Part shown: piece by piece, positions 23,056-36,205 of the stretch
Layout of the letters: every line of letters begins with the position of its first letter
Position numbering within the stretch: the first letter of the stretch is position 1
Assembly: GCA_036172665.1 (NCBI GenBank)
Contig: CM069872.1
Span: forward strand, 38,302,101 to 38,366,100
Length of the DNA: 64,000 nucleotides
Direction of reading: 5' to 3'
Source of the DNA: Prosopocoilus inquinatus
Lineage: Eukaryota; Arthropoda; Insecta; Coleoptera; Lucanidae
Notes under the pieces: generated by a model
Databases searched by the model: none
Told to the model about the DNA's origin: nothing
What the model saw: only the letters and a program-made list of their open reading frames with translations
Made by a program: the position numbers and the translations under genes

Positions 23056-26000
23056 GTGTCTTGAAGTACGATGTTATTATCATCCTATATTTACAATTAG
23101 TAACTGGTAAAACAAGTCAGTAAATTATTTTGACCTTCGCCAGCTTAACTCGTGTGAGACAACGAAGAGATATCCCTCAACAAAACATTAAACAAATTAA
23201 GAAAATTAACTGTAGAATTTACGTGCAGAAACCAACATATTTAATTTTCGCAAAATTATAAAATACGTGGTTTACGAAATTAAACGCATATAAAAAACAA
23301 AGCGAGGTTGAACTTTAAAAGTAGCGTGCTGTTTGCACTCTACATCCTTGTCCAATCTTACAATCTTTTTCCCTTATTGTTAATGAAAGTTTGAATCAAA
23401 AACGATTATTGAAGCGTAAAAATCGTGCAAGAAAGTGAAAATGAAATCATTGTTATTTAACAAAGAATTTCCCGACGAACAATGAGCAAAAGACCTTCAC
23501 GTTAAAATCCGTAGAACCTGCCTATGAAAGCCTCGTGTATTTTAATAGTAAAATTATTAATCCGAAGCTTTGCGTACTATTTATGTCAAGTCAGTTGAAA
23601 TGAAACTGTTTAATTGTGAATTCGTCGTTTGAATTTAAAACAATGATAAATTGGTTCCTAAATGAGCCTAAGAAGGAAGTGGGAATTAGGCAATGTCGGC
23701 GAAGCATTAAATATTAAATTAAAGTTACCGGATAAATTATTTCCTGTGGTTAGATAATACGGTAGAGCACAGTATTTATCAGATTTGTAATGTGAACGAG
23801 TTCGCTTTATTTTGGAAGTTATTTCCAGACGAAACTTTTGTTATTTGCACGAAAAAAATCGTTGGGAAAAAATCACCAAAAGCAGAGCACATTATTTTCA
23901 GTTCACGTGAAGTCACCTTATAATATGAGGCTAATATCACACCGTTAATCGAGTACTATGTGATTTTCTTATTTATCTAAAGTCGTTTTAGCCTAAAAGT
24001 CAAAACTATCTGAAAAGAAGATGTTGAAAATTAACAACAGCATTTCATTCTTCTCTTCAGAGTTTGAAGAAGATTTAGAAAACGCTGGTGCTTTTCGTTT
24101 CATTACAGAAATCAACATAGGAAAACTAATTTGAGCACAAAAGGGCCAATCTCCTCGTCCTTTTTTAAAGCATCTTGTATTTCATGCTATCACATGTCGT
24201 GAGAACAGAAAATCTCAGCTCGTGATGACGTGGTGACATGTAACAACATGTAATATCACGTGAATGCGTGAAGTGACAATAGTGTGACTAAACGCATGTT
24301 ACACTCCTCAATTAATTTTCTTTGAATTCTTGCGGACCTCCTGAAAGGAGATGATGCAGTTATGGAGGTCTGCGGACCACAGATAGTACTGCCAAATTCG
24401 AATATCGCTTATCCTTCCTAATACCAAACGAAATCCTTCAAAAAATTTAAAAATCTTTCAAATATTTTACATCTACTGTAGATTTTACTGACGATATACA
24501 GTGTCTTTCAAAAAGTGTGCTACAAATGGAATTTTTTATTATCGATTTTTATAAAAATTTATTGAGGCGGAACGCTCTTCTACATCCCGTAAAATCAAAT
24601 TCGGAATTATCTTATGCATTTTATCTTGAACGGTATACTAATTATTATTATTATTATTATTATTATTAAACAGCGTGGACACCGAGAAATTAAGACCACT
24701 GAAGAGTAAAGTGCCCTAATTTGAGACGATGTTGGAAAAGTGTCATAAAAATAAGTTGTTTACAATTAAAAGTTATCGCCATATGTGAAATTATAGCCTC
24801 TTATCTCAAAAGTCTAAGTTTTATTGTGAACCACTCTTTATACACGCTACATTAGGAAATACTGGTGGGGTTAAAATGTCCGTTAAAATAATATGAATAT
24901 GAAAACACGAAATTCGTTCTTATTTTTGAATTGTTTCATTTATTTTTGAGTGATTATTTCAATGAGTATCGAAACTTCTTTGTAGCAATCATAATTAACC
25001 GAAATAATCAGTCAGAAGCACATGAAGTAATTGGGAAATAATAACGAATTTCGAGTTTTACTATTCATATTAATTTGGCGGACATCCACCGATCTATTCT
25101 GCTTTTATTTCCTACTGTAGTGCAGGATCGGATCTAGGGTTATCAGAGCTCCTGGCTAAACAATTTTTAGCGCTTTTTTCATATGACTGTAATGTGTACC
25201 ATCAAATTCAAGTTGGTATTATTGCTAACTTTGTTTATGGAAGCGACACGTGCGATTAAATTAGCGAATAAGTAAAAGTGGTATTTTTTACGATGATTGC
25301 AACGATGCAATCGGAAAAACAATTGAACATCGCGTTTACGAGGTAAGGATGAAAAGAGATGGAACACCTGTACATACATATTATTATTTTACTAATCAGT
25401 GGAGAATAAAATTCTTAATTAAAAATAGTCCTTTGCAATTTTTCCGTAAATTAATAAATAAAGAAAACATTTTGGTTCTTTACAAATGCATCAAGAGGCT
25501 TCGTGATTTGGAAACAATCAAAAATAGTCTAAGAAATCATTTTTGGTTATCGAGATTGAGTAAAAAATAAAACACCTAAAGCAAATAAGAGAAACAAATA
25601 ACGACTACTGCAATAAAGAAAAAAAATTGCAACATGTTTGTGGTTATGTAGAGTCACCAAAATAAGACTTCAGAATTCGAGAGACAGGTTTACATCTTCA
25701 ACAAAAAATTGTAAAATTTTGCACTCTTAATATTTTCGGAGAACTTGATTTTTTTGCAATCAACTACTAAGTGAACAAAATAAAAATGAATTTAAGTTTT
25801 ACGCACTCACACTGCACATGAATGCAACAAAAAAATACACAATACATTTTTTTTGTTCGATTTTCTTTTGTTATTTTTGTTCGAATTATATCATTTTCTT
25901 TTTATTGAATTTTCAATGATTTTTCATTTGTTTTTCATTCCTCGCTTTATTTTTGTGCTTATTTTGATTATTATTATTTTTTTCTTTTGTCGCATCTTGC

Positions 26001-29000
26001 AATGCGTTACGCTCCACACAGTTTCTTGTTTCGTACGTGTTGCTGTTTTTTAAAATTATTTTTGCAATTCGACCGGAAAACCGCCGTGTTCTTTGGTTTT
26101 TCTTGTCCACCATTAACTTTGTTCCTTTGTTCTCTTTTGTTTCTTTCTGTCGAAATATTATTTTATGACGTGTGTTCGTTTTAAATTTGACTTTCAGAGG
26201 GTTGCAACTGATAGGCTTAAATCTGAAATATACACCAACAGCATTCTGGACGTCAAATAAAAACACAAGTTATTCCATTGACAATATTTTTAATTTTACT
26301 TTTCTTCTTGGTATTTTTTTAAAAATAATTTTTGGCAGCATTTTCACAATTCGCTGGTCTTCTTTTGTAGTTTTGATAATTTTTGTTTTGTATGCTCGTT
26401 GACGCTTTTTGCAATTTAATTTCTTTGTTTTACTGCCAATTTTTTTATAACTTTGAAACAGTGCTACACGTAAAGGTTATTTTTTTTTGTTATTGCCTTC
26501 ACCTTTCTCGTTCTAATTTTCTTATGAAGTTTACAGTTTTATTATAGCTAGAAATAATATCAATTGGCTCTGCTATTTTTTTGTTCACCCTCAAACTTCT
26601 TCATACATAATACATTAGCAATTACTTATCATCTTAATCATCCTAAATGATCAAAACATGTCGTTATCAATTTTTTTCTTAAACACGTTAAAATACATTT
26701 AGGAAATCGTTAACCATTGGATTTGAAATGCCATCAGAATAGCTTACGACAGAGAAAAATTATGACGATGTACTCAGGTAGAAAGAGACGAACGAAGATA
26801 TACTGTGCCGTAAACTTTAAAAATGTGGTAAAAACATAATCGTTGCATAATACTTATTCGCGGTTTCTACAAACTATAAATAACATCGAAACATTCGAAA
26901 ACCCATTATAAATTTTCTCGAACCTTAATTGCAACCCAAACCGAAATTAATATGCCTTAAGTAACCTTAATCGAAATCGAAACCTTTATTAATTTTTCGG
27001 TTAATTTCGATATCGTTTCTATTTACATACTAACATCGGAGGCGGCCTTAATAGTTGCGGGGCCCTGGAGGCGAGACCTGCCCTTTGGGTTGGGTTGGTT
27101 GACAATCCCCCTGCTCCCCCTGCGATAAGGAAAGATGTTTATATTCTTTGTGTATTATAAAGAGCAGAAAAATACTCCTATTAAATAAATTAAAAAATAA
27201 TAAAAAAGGAAAAATAATTTTTCTGCAACACATCCGTAAATAATATTTGGCACGTTTCAATTTCCAAAATACAGGACCTCTTTAATCCGAATTAATAATT
27301 GCACTGGTTGATCGGGATTTGCGAAATGTTAGGAGTATCTAACGAAAGACAAAATTTCCATTTTCCTCATTACCAGGACCGGAGTAAGGTAAGCTAAGCA
27401 CAAGAGCGCCGATTAAAAGCGATTAAGACGCAAGTCGAACAATTTCAAGGTTAATCAAACTCGATCTTATAACTGGAAAAAAAATTCAAAAATATTCAAT
27501 GTTCACCCAATCCAACTGAAACCGACCTAACTCCATTCAACACAAGAAAAATATATTAAGGAAATTAAAAGTAAAAAAAAAATGAGAAAATGAGGCTGAA
27601 ATCAACCTAACTGCATTCAAACAAAAAATTTAAAATGCAAAAAATTAAAAGTAAAAATTTAAAAAGAAACGATTAAAGCGAGATTCGACCGTTGTTAAGG
27701 TCAACCAAACTCGATCCAACAACTGCTACATTTTGTTCGACCCAAGCAAAAAAAATGAAAACCAAAAAATAATTAAATAAATGGTAATTGAAATTAATAA
27801 TCTCCGCCCACAATAATGTTATATCCCTAGATATGTATTTCGGCAGCTAAACAAATCCCAAGGTCAATCTAAATCAACTGAATTCAATTCAACCTGACTG
27901 TATTCAGTTGAAGCAAAAAATTGAAAGTGTAAAAAAAATTGAAAGTAAAACATTTAAAAAACTTTTAATGAAAAAATATGTCGACGTTAATCCAACCAAT
28001 GGTAAAAAATTTAATACAAATTAAAACGAACCTCAGCGAATATCAAGGTCAACTGACTCTCCCAACTTATACATAACACCACTCCACACAAGTAAAAAAA
28101 ATACTTACTAAAAGATTAAAAATTATTAGAAATTCTAATAGTGAAAGGTTAAAAAATATAAATCAATTAAAATGAAGTTCAACCATTTTCAACCTCAACA
28201 TAACTCAACCTTGTTTTGTTCAGGCAAAGTAAAAATTAAAATAAAATGAAATGAATTAAAAAAGTTCGTTAAATGCCATAAATTAATTTTTCCGTACTTT
28301 ATTGTCACTCACAACAAAATAAAAATTAATTCACTTAATTTGGTCGCTAGTTGCTGTTCTAGAAAAAAATGTAAGCCAAACGGTCACCAGGGTTTATCGT
28401 CCGTTTGGTTATAAATCATCACGGTTGGCAACATTTCCGATTCTGAAATCACATACGCAATGTTTGGAAGAGGGGCCCCAATTATTGTTTACAAGCAAAC
28501 TTAAATTCTACAGAAAGGCAAGAAAAGGCCATAAAACATCTAGTCCTCAAACAACAGATGTTATTCTTGAATAAGAGGAGGTCTGATAAGCAGGGTGTTC
28601 CTTTACTGTGTGCAAATAAAAAAAAACCTCAGTATAAGTACGCGGAATGCTACCTTCTGCGGATATTTTCTGGTGGCTACCATATCATAGCCAAAAAATT
28701 TCGGATGGACCAATTGTTTAGAACCGCTGAAATGTGCGAGAAAAATAGAAAGGTCAATTTCGCATTCCTCTCGGTATGAACACGCCCACCGATACCGCAC
28801 TCGATGTTCAACACAAAGTTTCGTAATAACAATCATTGATATCGTTTATTAATTATTTCATTTAAAATTTTAATTCACTGTGTGAAATAATATGTATACT
28901 AACGACGAATAAATCCGAAAATGTATGCACCAATTTGGCAAGCGTGTTAAAAATGTTCTTCCTTCACCCTTTTAAGCAAATAAACTTTTGACAATGAAAG

Positions 29001-30177
29001 TATTACTACTTACGGTCCTTGGAAACAAAGTAAATGTAAAATTTTTATAAGTCTTTTAAAAATAATATGAAATGAGTAATTACAGTTTGTTTGTACCTCG
29101 CTCTTAATTTGTTCGGGTATTACGAACCGCAGCTTCTTGAATTGTACTCGATTTTAATTTAATACTTAAACTTGTAATTACTTGCAGTGAAGTTAATTTA
29201 AATTGTAAACGCTTTGACAAACCAGCTGATAGTAGCGGCGAGAAATACGTGATTCCTCCTCGAGTTCCGATAAGGCACTGACCCTGACCGATTTCTGCTT
29301 CGAGTAGTAATTCAAGGGGCGGCCGCGTTCCACTTTTAGCTATGCCAGCAGTTCTCAAACGGTTTAGTAAAAATCTGCCACTGCATTTTACTCGAAAACT
29401 ATTACATTTATGTTAAGATATATTGCAGGTTTAAATATTTGCACACAGTAAAATAACACCCTGTATAGTTTCTTTTAAAGTACGATTTGTTAATACTCCC
29501 TTAATAAATCGTACTTTAAGAGAAAGGATATTTCAGAGATCTGATTTATTTTTAGCTGAATAAACTTCTAATATGTTCATCTTTTAGAGATATGTAAATA
29601 CTTCCGGATTTATATGATTTTAGATAATCTGAATTCTGACTAAACTATCATGGGTTTAAAAAATTAAAAAATCACACGTCGTAAATAGCGCGGATGAATA
29701 TTTAAGTTTGAAGAATTGAAAATGTAAAGTTTTGTAATAATGGTATGTTTAAATGTTCACAGATTAATTTATAAAGGCAATTTAATTTGAAGGCTTTTTC
29801 AGATAATTTCGAACGCAAGGAATATTAATATTTATTTTTAAAAATGTCATAATTTTATGTTTGTGTTTAAAAAAAGGGTAGGTTTATTTCGTTATAGTGT
29901 ATTTACTTCTTTTCCTTTTCTTTTTTAAAAGAGTGCACCCCTTGAAAACCTGAAAGAACTCTAACCTAAACCGACAGGAAACCCTAACTGAAACAGTAAC
30001 CGAAATCAGCTTAAAATTATTAAAGCCGAAACCCGAAACTTTAACCCTAACCTTTTAGAACAAGCGTGTACACCTCTGGTTTAGGTACTGATATGGTCAA
30101 TTAAAATGATACCACTCGGCAATTTCGTGACAGTTGCGAGGGGATGGCTGCGATTTACAGTTTCAGGTACTTACCGC
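23056..30177. other. 7 kb gene desert between genes 4 and 5
   Basis: No gene could be supported. It contains (ATT)n at about 24640-24668, a T-rich low-complexity stretch (25845-26180), and a second block of degenerate AAGGTCAACC / AAAATTAAAAG minisatellite (27400-28260). A hairpin lies at 29478-29518 (AAGTACGATTTGTTAAT against ATAAATCGTACTT), with a partial relative at about 11838. The open frames are short and show no similarity. Confidence 0.4.
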
Positions 30178-31459
30178 CAGGGTTGGAAAGTTTAGAACAA
30201 ACTGTTTAAAACGTAGTGTTTAAAATATGTTTCAAACACCGAATTAAAAACATACCGTTTGTTTTAAACAAAATGTTTAAAACATGTTTTTTTGCTAATG
30301 TTTTAAATTATTTTTTTTTAGTTTTAAGCTAAAAAAAAGAACACTTTTGATATAAGTGATTTATTTTTGCAAACGTAATACTGTGTAACCAAAAGCAAAT
30401 TGTTTAGGGTCTGTATTTCACTCACAGATTTACTTTAATCTTTAGTTTATTCCCATATCAATTGTTTTAATAATTGTAGACAATGCGTGGCTGAGCTGAT
30501 GACGTGATGACCACACTGTAGCTTTGATTTGAACTAAATTTGAATTGCATTACATTGACTATAATAAGTTCATTAATTATCACTGATCACTAGAATAATA
30601 CTTATATTAAATTTTAAAATACCTTTCATTATTTCATTAAGATTTGAAACATACTGGGTCCTATGCTTCATACAATGGGCGACGGGATGAGTTATTATGT
30701 AGCAAACTAGTTTCAATTTGTCAATCCTAATGCAATGTTAGGTCAAAAAGCGATCTTAGGATGTCGCTGTTTAAACTATTTATAACGTTATCGTTTCACT
30801 TGTCTTCATTGAATTTCTACCGTGTGTCCCAAGGCCATACATTCGGTAATTTTCAGACATATACCTACTGGACTTTCAGTTTTGCCGGACGTAATATCAA
30901 CTTTGTTATTTTAAATGGAACTATTTTTACATATTTGGAATTTTTGTTTTCCAATCTTGAAAGCCAACAGTCATGTATTATAGTTCTAATGCGATCAAGT
31001 AATTTGAAAACATTACTTCTATGGATTGTATTTGATTTTAGTTTTTCTTGGGAATGTTTTTTCTCAGTATGTTGATAGCAAATACTTCATACTTTCTTTT
31101 AAAACCATTTAAAACACCGCGACTGCAGATCCTAAATAAAACAAGATCTGCCTTAAATGTTTTAAAGTATTATCAAAGTACATACATTATTTTTTTTAAT
31201 TAGAGATCGAATTTGAATAAATCCTTTGTATCTTGTTACACAAATATCAAATAATAATAATAATAATAAGTACCTTTTACGTGAGCTATAAGGGCAATTT
31301 AAACATTTAATAGTGTTTTAAACAGCAGTTTTTTTTGGTTTAAAACATGTTTAATTTAGGCTCAATTTTAAACATGTTTTAAACAAAAAAAAAACTGTTT
31401 AAAATAAAAAAACAAAAGTGTTATTCTTTTAGAAAAAAGAAGTTTCTTTTCCAACCCTG
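30178..31459. mobile_element. non-autonomous hAT element, 1.28 kb
   Basis: The ends are CAGGGTTGGAAAG and CTTTTCCAACCCTG (inverted). The 8-bp flanks CTTACCGC and CTTAACGC differ at one base and look like a target duplication of hAT length. Both subterminal regions are dense in GTTTAAAAC / ACATGTTTTAAAC motifs, typical of transposase-binding repeats. There is no transposase. A fragment of the hammerhead repeat (30690-30785) is nested inside. Confidence 0.85.
30690..30785 (+). repeat. ribozyme-less fragment of the 315-bp hammerhead repeat
   Basis: AGTTTCAATTTGTC, CCTAATGCAATGTTAGGTC and AAAAAGCGATCTTAGGATG align with 51309-51365. It is embedded in the hAT element at 30178. Confidence 0.7.
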
Positions 31460-32991
31460 CTTAACGCTGAAAGTTCATGTAGGGAAGCGTTTCCCAAACT
31501 GTGGGGCGTAATTCTTCCAAGGGAAGCAGAATAAATCTAAAAACAAATGAACGCAAATTGTAATTAATTTATCATATTATTTTGTCCAAGAAATTATACA
31601 TACATTAATTTTATAGGTTGGCACCGAACTTGTATTTGATTAACACTAAGGAGATTCTAATTTCTGGAATTAAGATAACATTTTGTTTGATAGTGAATAT
31701 CTACGAAACGAAATGTATTGATGAGTCTAAAATATTTCAAAAATAAGCATTTTGACAATCATTTAGCATCATTGGGGGGGGGGGGGGGTGAACCTTAATA
31801 CAACTCGAAACGGGGTCGCGATGTAGGGGGATGATAATACGTAAAATGAATTTTACAACCTTTACGGTTGCAAGGCCTGTCCCTTATCACTTGGACCGTT
31901 CAGGCGTTCAATTATTAGATTAAAAATAGTACCTTTCAGTTCGGATCATTTCGACTTTGTTTTAAATAATCACCAAACCAATATTATTTTAGTTTTCTTT
32001 TTTTCAGTGCATTTGATATTTTTTGGATGTGCGGGACTCTGCATTTTTGCAGTAATTAATGATTTCGTTTCCCACAATTTTTGTAAACAGTAAAATCGAT
32101 TACTGTTTATGATGTTCAAGATCATTCAAATACCTGGATATTTGTATACAACTATATGCAAATCAAAACGTTCAGGTAGTTTCCAAGAAAAATTTAAAAT
32201 GCTATCTAGAGAGTCATCACGACGTTCGCACCTGTTCGTGTACATACAAGTATGTGGAACCAGATATCCGACCAGAATGAGACGTTTGGAGAGATTTGAG
32301 CGCAAAATCGAAACAAAAAAGATTGAACAAAATTATATTAAGTCGTTTGTAAAGGTTTCACGATTGCTTTCTGTGACATCGCTGCGAACATGGCTGCGTA
32401 CATGTACGAAAGCCTGGATGCTCTTTAATAAGAATAAAAAGATACTGGAATTCCTTGTAATTAAAAACCTTAAATGGTTACGTTTTATTATCGAAAAAAC
32501 AAGTTTACATTTGAGAACTAATCACGGATGCATACATTAATTGGGCTTGTTTATGTGAGTGGTTAATCCCCTTTGGTGAAAAAGTATTCTTATCGTTTAT
32601 GCAATCTGCATAATAAATGGAGATTGGAGAAAGCGTTAGCCGTAGATTTCGTCATGGGTCTTCCCAAGAGTGAAATATTCTTCTTACCCATTTCAGGAGT
32701 ATGTTTTGCACAGAGAATTTCTTTCGGTGCCGAATTATAGGTAGTATGTAAATAAGTACATACATATTATATGTACTTACCAAATGTACAAAATAAACCA
32801 GCGACGAATTTATACGATAAATCCCCACTATTACAAAATGATATCGTCTTGTAATAATCATTGACGGTGATAAATGTTATTAATGAGCGGACACGATGCC
32901 GTAGTAGGTTACAAGGGACTATTCGGATCAGATTATTATTGCATACTCTCAATACATAGCAAACAGCGAGAAACTTAGAATTAATTCATTC
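31460..32991. other. intergenic, no supported gene
   Basis: It contains a poly-G tract (31775-31788) and a fragment (31613-31660) of the 15288 MITE family. A 143-codon frame (32109-32540) is rich in Arg/Lys and has no recognised domain; I do not call it. Confidence 0.4.
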
Positions 32992-33028
32992 AGTGAGTTT
33001 GTGAGCACGTGCGCACATACAGATTCCG
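32992..33028 (+). promoter_or_regulatory. candidate transcription start and non-coding first exon of gene 5
   Basis: An insect-type initiator (TTCAGTGAG) is followed 36 nt later by a strong donor (ATTCCG/GTGAGTATC, GT at 33029). With the TTTGTTTCAG acceptor at 33999 this would give a 5' UTR exon and a 971-nt intron ahead of the gene 5 ATG. No TATA box is visible. The duplicated block begins at 33035, just inside this intron. Confidence 0.4.
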
Positions 33029-34008
33029 GTGAGTATCATTGGTAATTTAATCAGTTTTGCCGCTCTCCACAGTAATATTTTTAACAAACTCCAGTTTCGG
33101 GTCAAATGTTTAACGCTCTTCAATGTTTTCCTTTTGTATTCGACTTAATTAACATCTTAAAATTAGCTTGAAAATATTTATTCTCCCAGTTAAGTATTTT
33201 CGTTTCATATTTGCCTTTCAACTTGTTTGTCCGTTTGCAATTATTTTTCTTTTCATTTGTCTTTTTAATCTGCAGGCAAAGCCCTGGTTCGCGAAAGAAA
33301 GAATACAGAAGCAGCTCTTGCCTGCCCGTGAATCTTGTTAACCTTCACATAATTTTGTTTGCAGAAACAACGACAGCCGAGTAATAAATTAATGAACATG
33401 ATATGTACCTATTGTTCAATTTATGTGCAAGTACATGTATTTGGAATCTGATAATTATTGATTACAAGCAGGATGTGGTTTTACATGAACTTTTCCTTAG
33501 TTTAATTTTACAGTTATTCTATTTTATTTTATCGCGACGAGCACGTAAAAATGTATTCTTCGGAGATGTAATGAAAATATATATTTTGTATACTCCACAC
33601 GCGAACAAGAAAATAAGAAATACGTATTCTTTAAAACGTTCTCGAAGTACTATCTTGCTGAATAAAATAAAAACGATATCGCGGCCCTACGAACGTTCAG
33701 CTGCAAGCATTTAAAAGAGTGTCAGATCGCATAAGGGCCAGAAAATCACTGAGCGGTACAATTTCAATTGAGCATGAAAATATGCATTTCTGTGCCCTTT
33801 AAATATTGCAGTCAATAGCCTATTGACACTGTCATTGAAGTAGTGACCACGACGCACCCTTTCAAGTTTGACGAAACAGAATCATATCTTGTTATTGTAA
33901 ATTTATCTTGTATTTTCTTTTTCTTTTTCGTTATCTTCGATCTAGAACCAAAAACACAAATGATTTATTGTATCTATAAAAAGAGTCGTTTTGTTTCAGA
34001 TAACCGCC

Positions 34009-35242
34009 ATGCAACGTTCCCTAACGTTTTTCCTTTTGACCATTTTTGCTTCAACCATATGCCAACAGCAAGGTAAAAGCGTCGACGAACTAATCAAAGA
34101 TCTCTTTAAGAATCCAAATATCACTACCACCACAGACACAACAAAGTGTGTCTGCGTTCCTTATTATTTGTGCACGTCCAGCGGATTGTTAAACACCAAA
34201 GGCGAAGGGCTCATAGACATAAGGTAAAGTTAATTCCGGGTTCCTTGTTAAATCTCTCATGTTTCATGCAAATTTTAGAATTGACGAAAATGATTTGGCT
34301 GGAAGAGAATGCGAAAGTTACTTGGACGTCTGTTGCAATTCCGCCAATCTAACACAAACACCCATCGAACCAGAGATACCAAAAAAAACTATTTCTACCG
34401 GGTGCGGGTGGAGGAACGCTGATGGTGTAGGTTTTCGAATAACCGGCGACATCGACAACGAAGCAAAATTCGGCGAATTTCCATGGATGGTAGCTATTTT
34501 GGAGGAGGACGTAATATCGGGATCTAATGAAGTGTTAAACAAATACCAATGCGGTGGCTCACTCATCCACCCCCAGGCTGTCATAACAGCCGCCCACTGC
34601 GTGAGCAACACCACGGTGAAGTACAAAATCCGAGCTGGGGAATGGGACACCCAGACCTCTAAGGAAATATTCCCCCACGAAGATCGTTACGTGAAATCGA
34701 TTACAATCCACCCTCAATACTATGCGGGGGCTGTCTTGAACGACATCGCGTTTCTTCTACTGGAAAGCCCTGTCAATACGACCTCCCAGAATATCGGGGT
34801 GGCTTGTTTACCACCCCAAGACACAGTAGTGCCGTCAGGCACGAGGTGCTTTGCCACAGGCTGGGGGAAAGATAGGTTCGGGCGAGAGGGTAGATACCAG
34901 GTTATTTTAAAGAAAATCGACCTGCCATTTGTGGACCGAAGCACCTGCCAATCAAATTTGAGGACCACGCGTCTGGGTAGATACTTCGAACTGGACAAGA
35001 GCTTCGTGTGCGCCGGTGGTGAGGAAGGGAAGGACACGTGCAAAGGGGACGGCGGGAGTCCGTTGGTGTGTCCGATTCCAGGGCAAAAAGATCGTTACCA
35101 GCAAGCCGGAATAGTTGCATGGGGAATTGGATGTGGGGAGAATAATATACCAGGAGTTTACGTTAACACTGCTTTGTTTAGGGATTGGATAAACGAAGAG
35201 GCCGCTTATAACAACTTAGGAATCACATCTTATGAATATTAA
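34009..35242 (+). CDS. cSPH gene 5: clip-domain serine protease homolog
   Basis: Exons 34009-34223 and 34279-35242 (55-nt intron) encode 392 aa. Signal peptide about 1-18, LIKDLFKNP at 28-36, Thr-rich spacer, clip Cys 47, 49, 55, 83, 90, 91, protease-like domain from about 121. His178 and Asp227 retained, Gly330 in place of Ser. NTT and NIT sequons are visible (for example SNTTVKY after the His). Just before the ATG, GTTTCAG/ATAACCGCC looks like an acceptor matching the pattern of genes 1-4; a TATAAAAAG at 33975 is an alternative promoter reading but sits too close (23 nt) to a TCAG initiator. It is the parent of the dead copy at 38761. Confidence 0.92.
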
Positions 35243-36205
35243 TAATGAGATTTAATTCTTTTTTTTTTTGAAGAAATTAATATATAATTGTGAAAACAAA
35301 GTTTATTTTTTATTTGAATGGAATCAAAGAGTTCAATCGGTCTTTTGGGTAAGGCTTAATTTACGGCAAGTAGAAGTTGGGTTTGAAAGTTCGGGTTGAA
35401 AATAAAACTTCCAACGACTATATTATGGGTACTATGACGCTCAATTTAAATGATACTATTTGATAGTTTCGTAGTCTTTACGCAGAATGTTCCTGAGTTA
35501 AATTCTAACTTTTAAATTAAAGCTAACCATACACGTATATAAGTGCGGAACTTGCTGGTTCGTATCTACCTATGAACCTAATGTGTGTTGTAACTTCTGC
35601 CCCAAAACCAGAAAAACAGGTTTATTTTTAAATATTTATAATTTATGTTCTAATCATTCTCATTTACAAAAAAAATAGGTGCTAAAATCTGCATCTGCTT
35701 TTAAAAAATTATATTTATTAAATTATTCCTAATATAGAAATTCCTTTCTTTACTAATGATTGACTTTGGTCTTTCCAAGTTCTTGTCATCCATGTGAAGA
35801 CTGTATTTATCTGAACTTTAACCTTGGCGGTCAATGGTTTTTACGTTATCTTTAGATATGTCCATATTTGGACCAAATACGGCACTAATTAAACGTTTAA
35901 ATCACTTAAACCCCCACTACATTTCGACGTCTTGGAATTAACGATAAGACTTTATAATAAACAGCACGAGTATAAGCTCAATAAATAATTTGCACAGAAA
36001 AAAGTTATTGTACAGTGCTTTGTTCGTCGTTATCCAAAGTTTACTATAGTAGTCACCTTCCAGTTAGTTTCCAGTAAGCATATTATAAGGTAGATTAATA
36101 CAACTTGTAACGATTTATGAATCACAATCACAAGGATTTGCATTTCAAGTCACGACGTTACAAGCCAACTCTGACCTCTCTTTGAAGTCGGCATTTTTTT
36201 TGTAG

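Noticed and set aside
30761..31075. 104-codon frame inside the non-autonomous hAT
   Set aside because: No transposase motif; the element interior appears non-coding.
32109..32540. 143-codon frame rich in Arg and Lys
   Set aside because: No recognisable family and no start or splice context; composition resembles translated non-coding AT-rich DNA.
33403..33714. 103-codon frame repeated nearly unchanged at 38156-38467
   Set aside because: It is part of the recent 4.75 kb duplication, where all sequence is nearly identical; it lies in the presumed 5' intron region of gene 5 and matches no known protein.
33975..34000. TATAAAAAG plus TCAGAT as the gene 5 promoter
   Set aside because: Spacing of about 23 nt is short for TATA to initiator, and the TTTGTTTCAG fits the pre-ATG acceptor seen in genes 1-4; kept only as an alternative.
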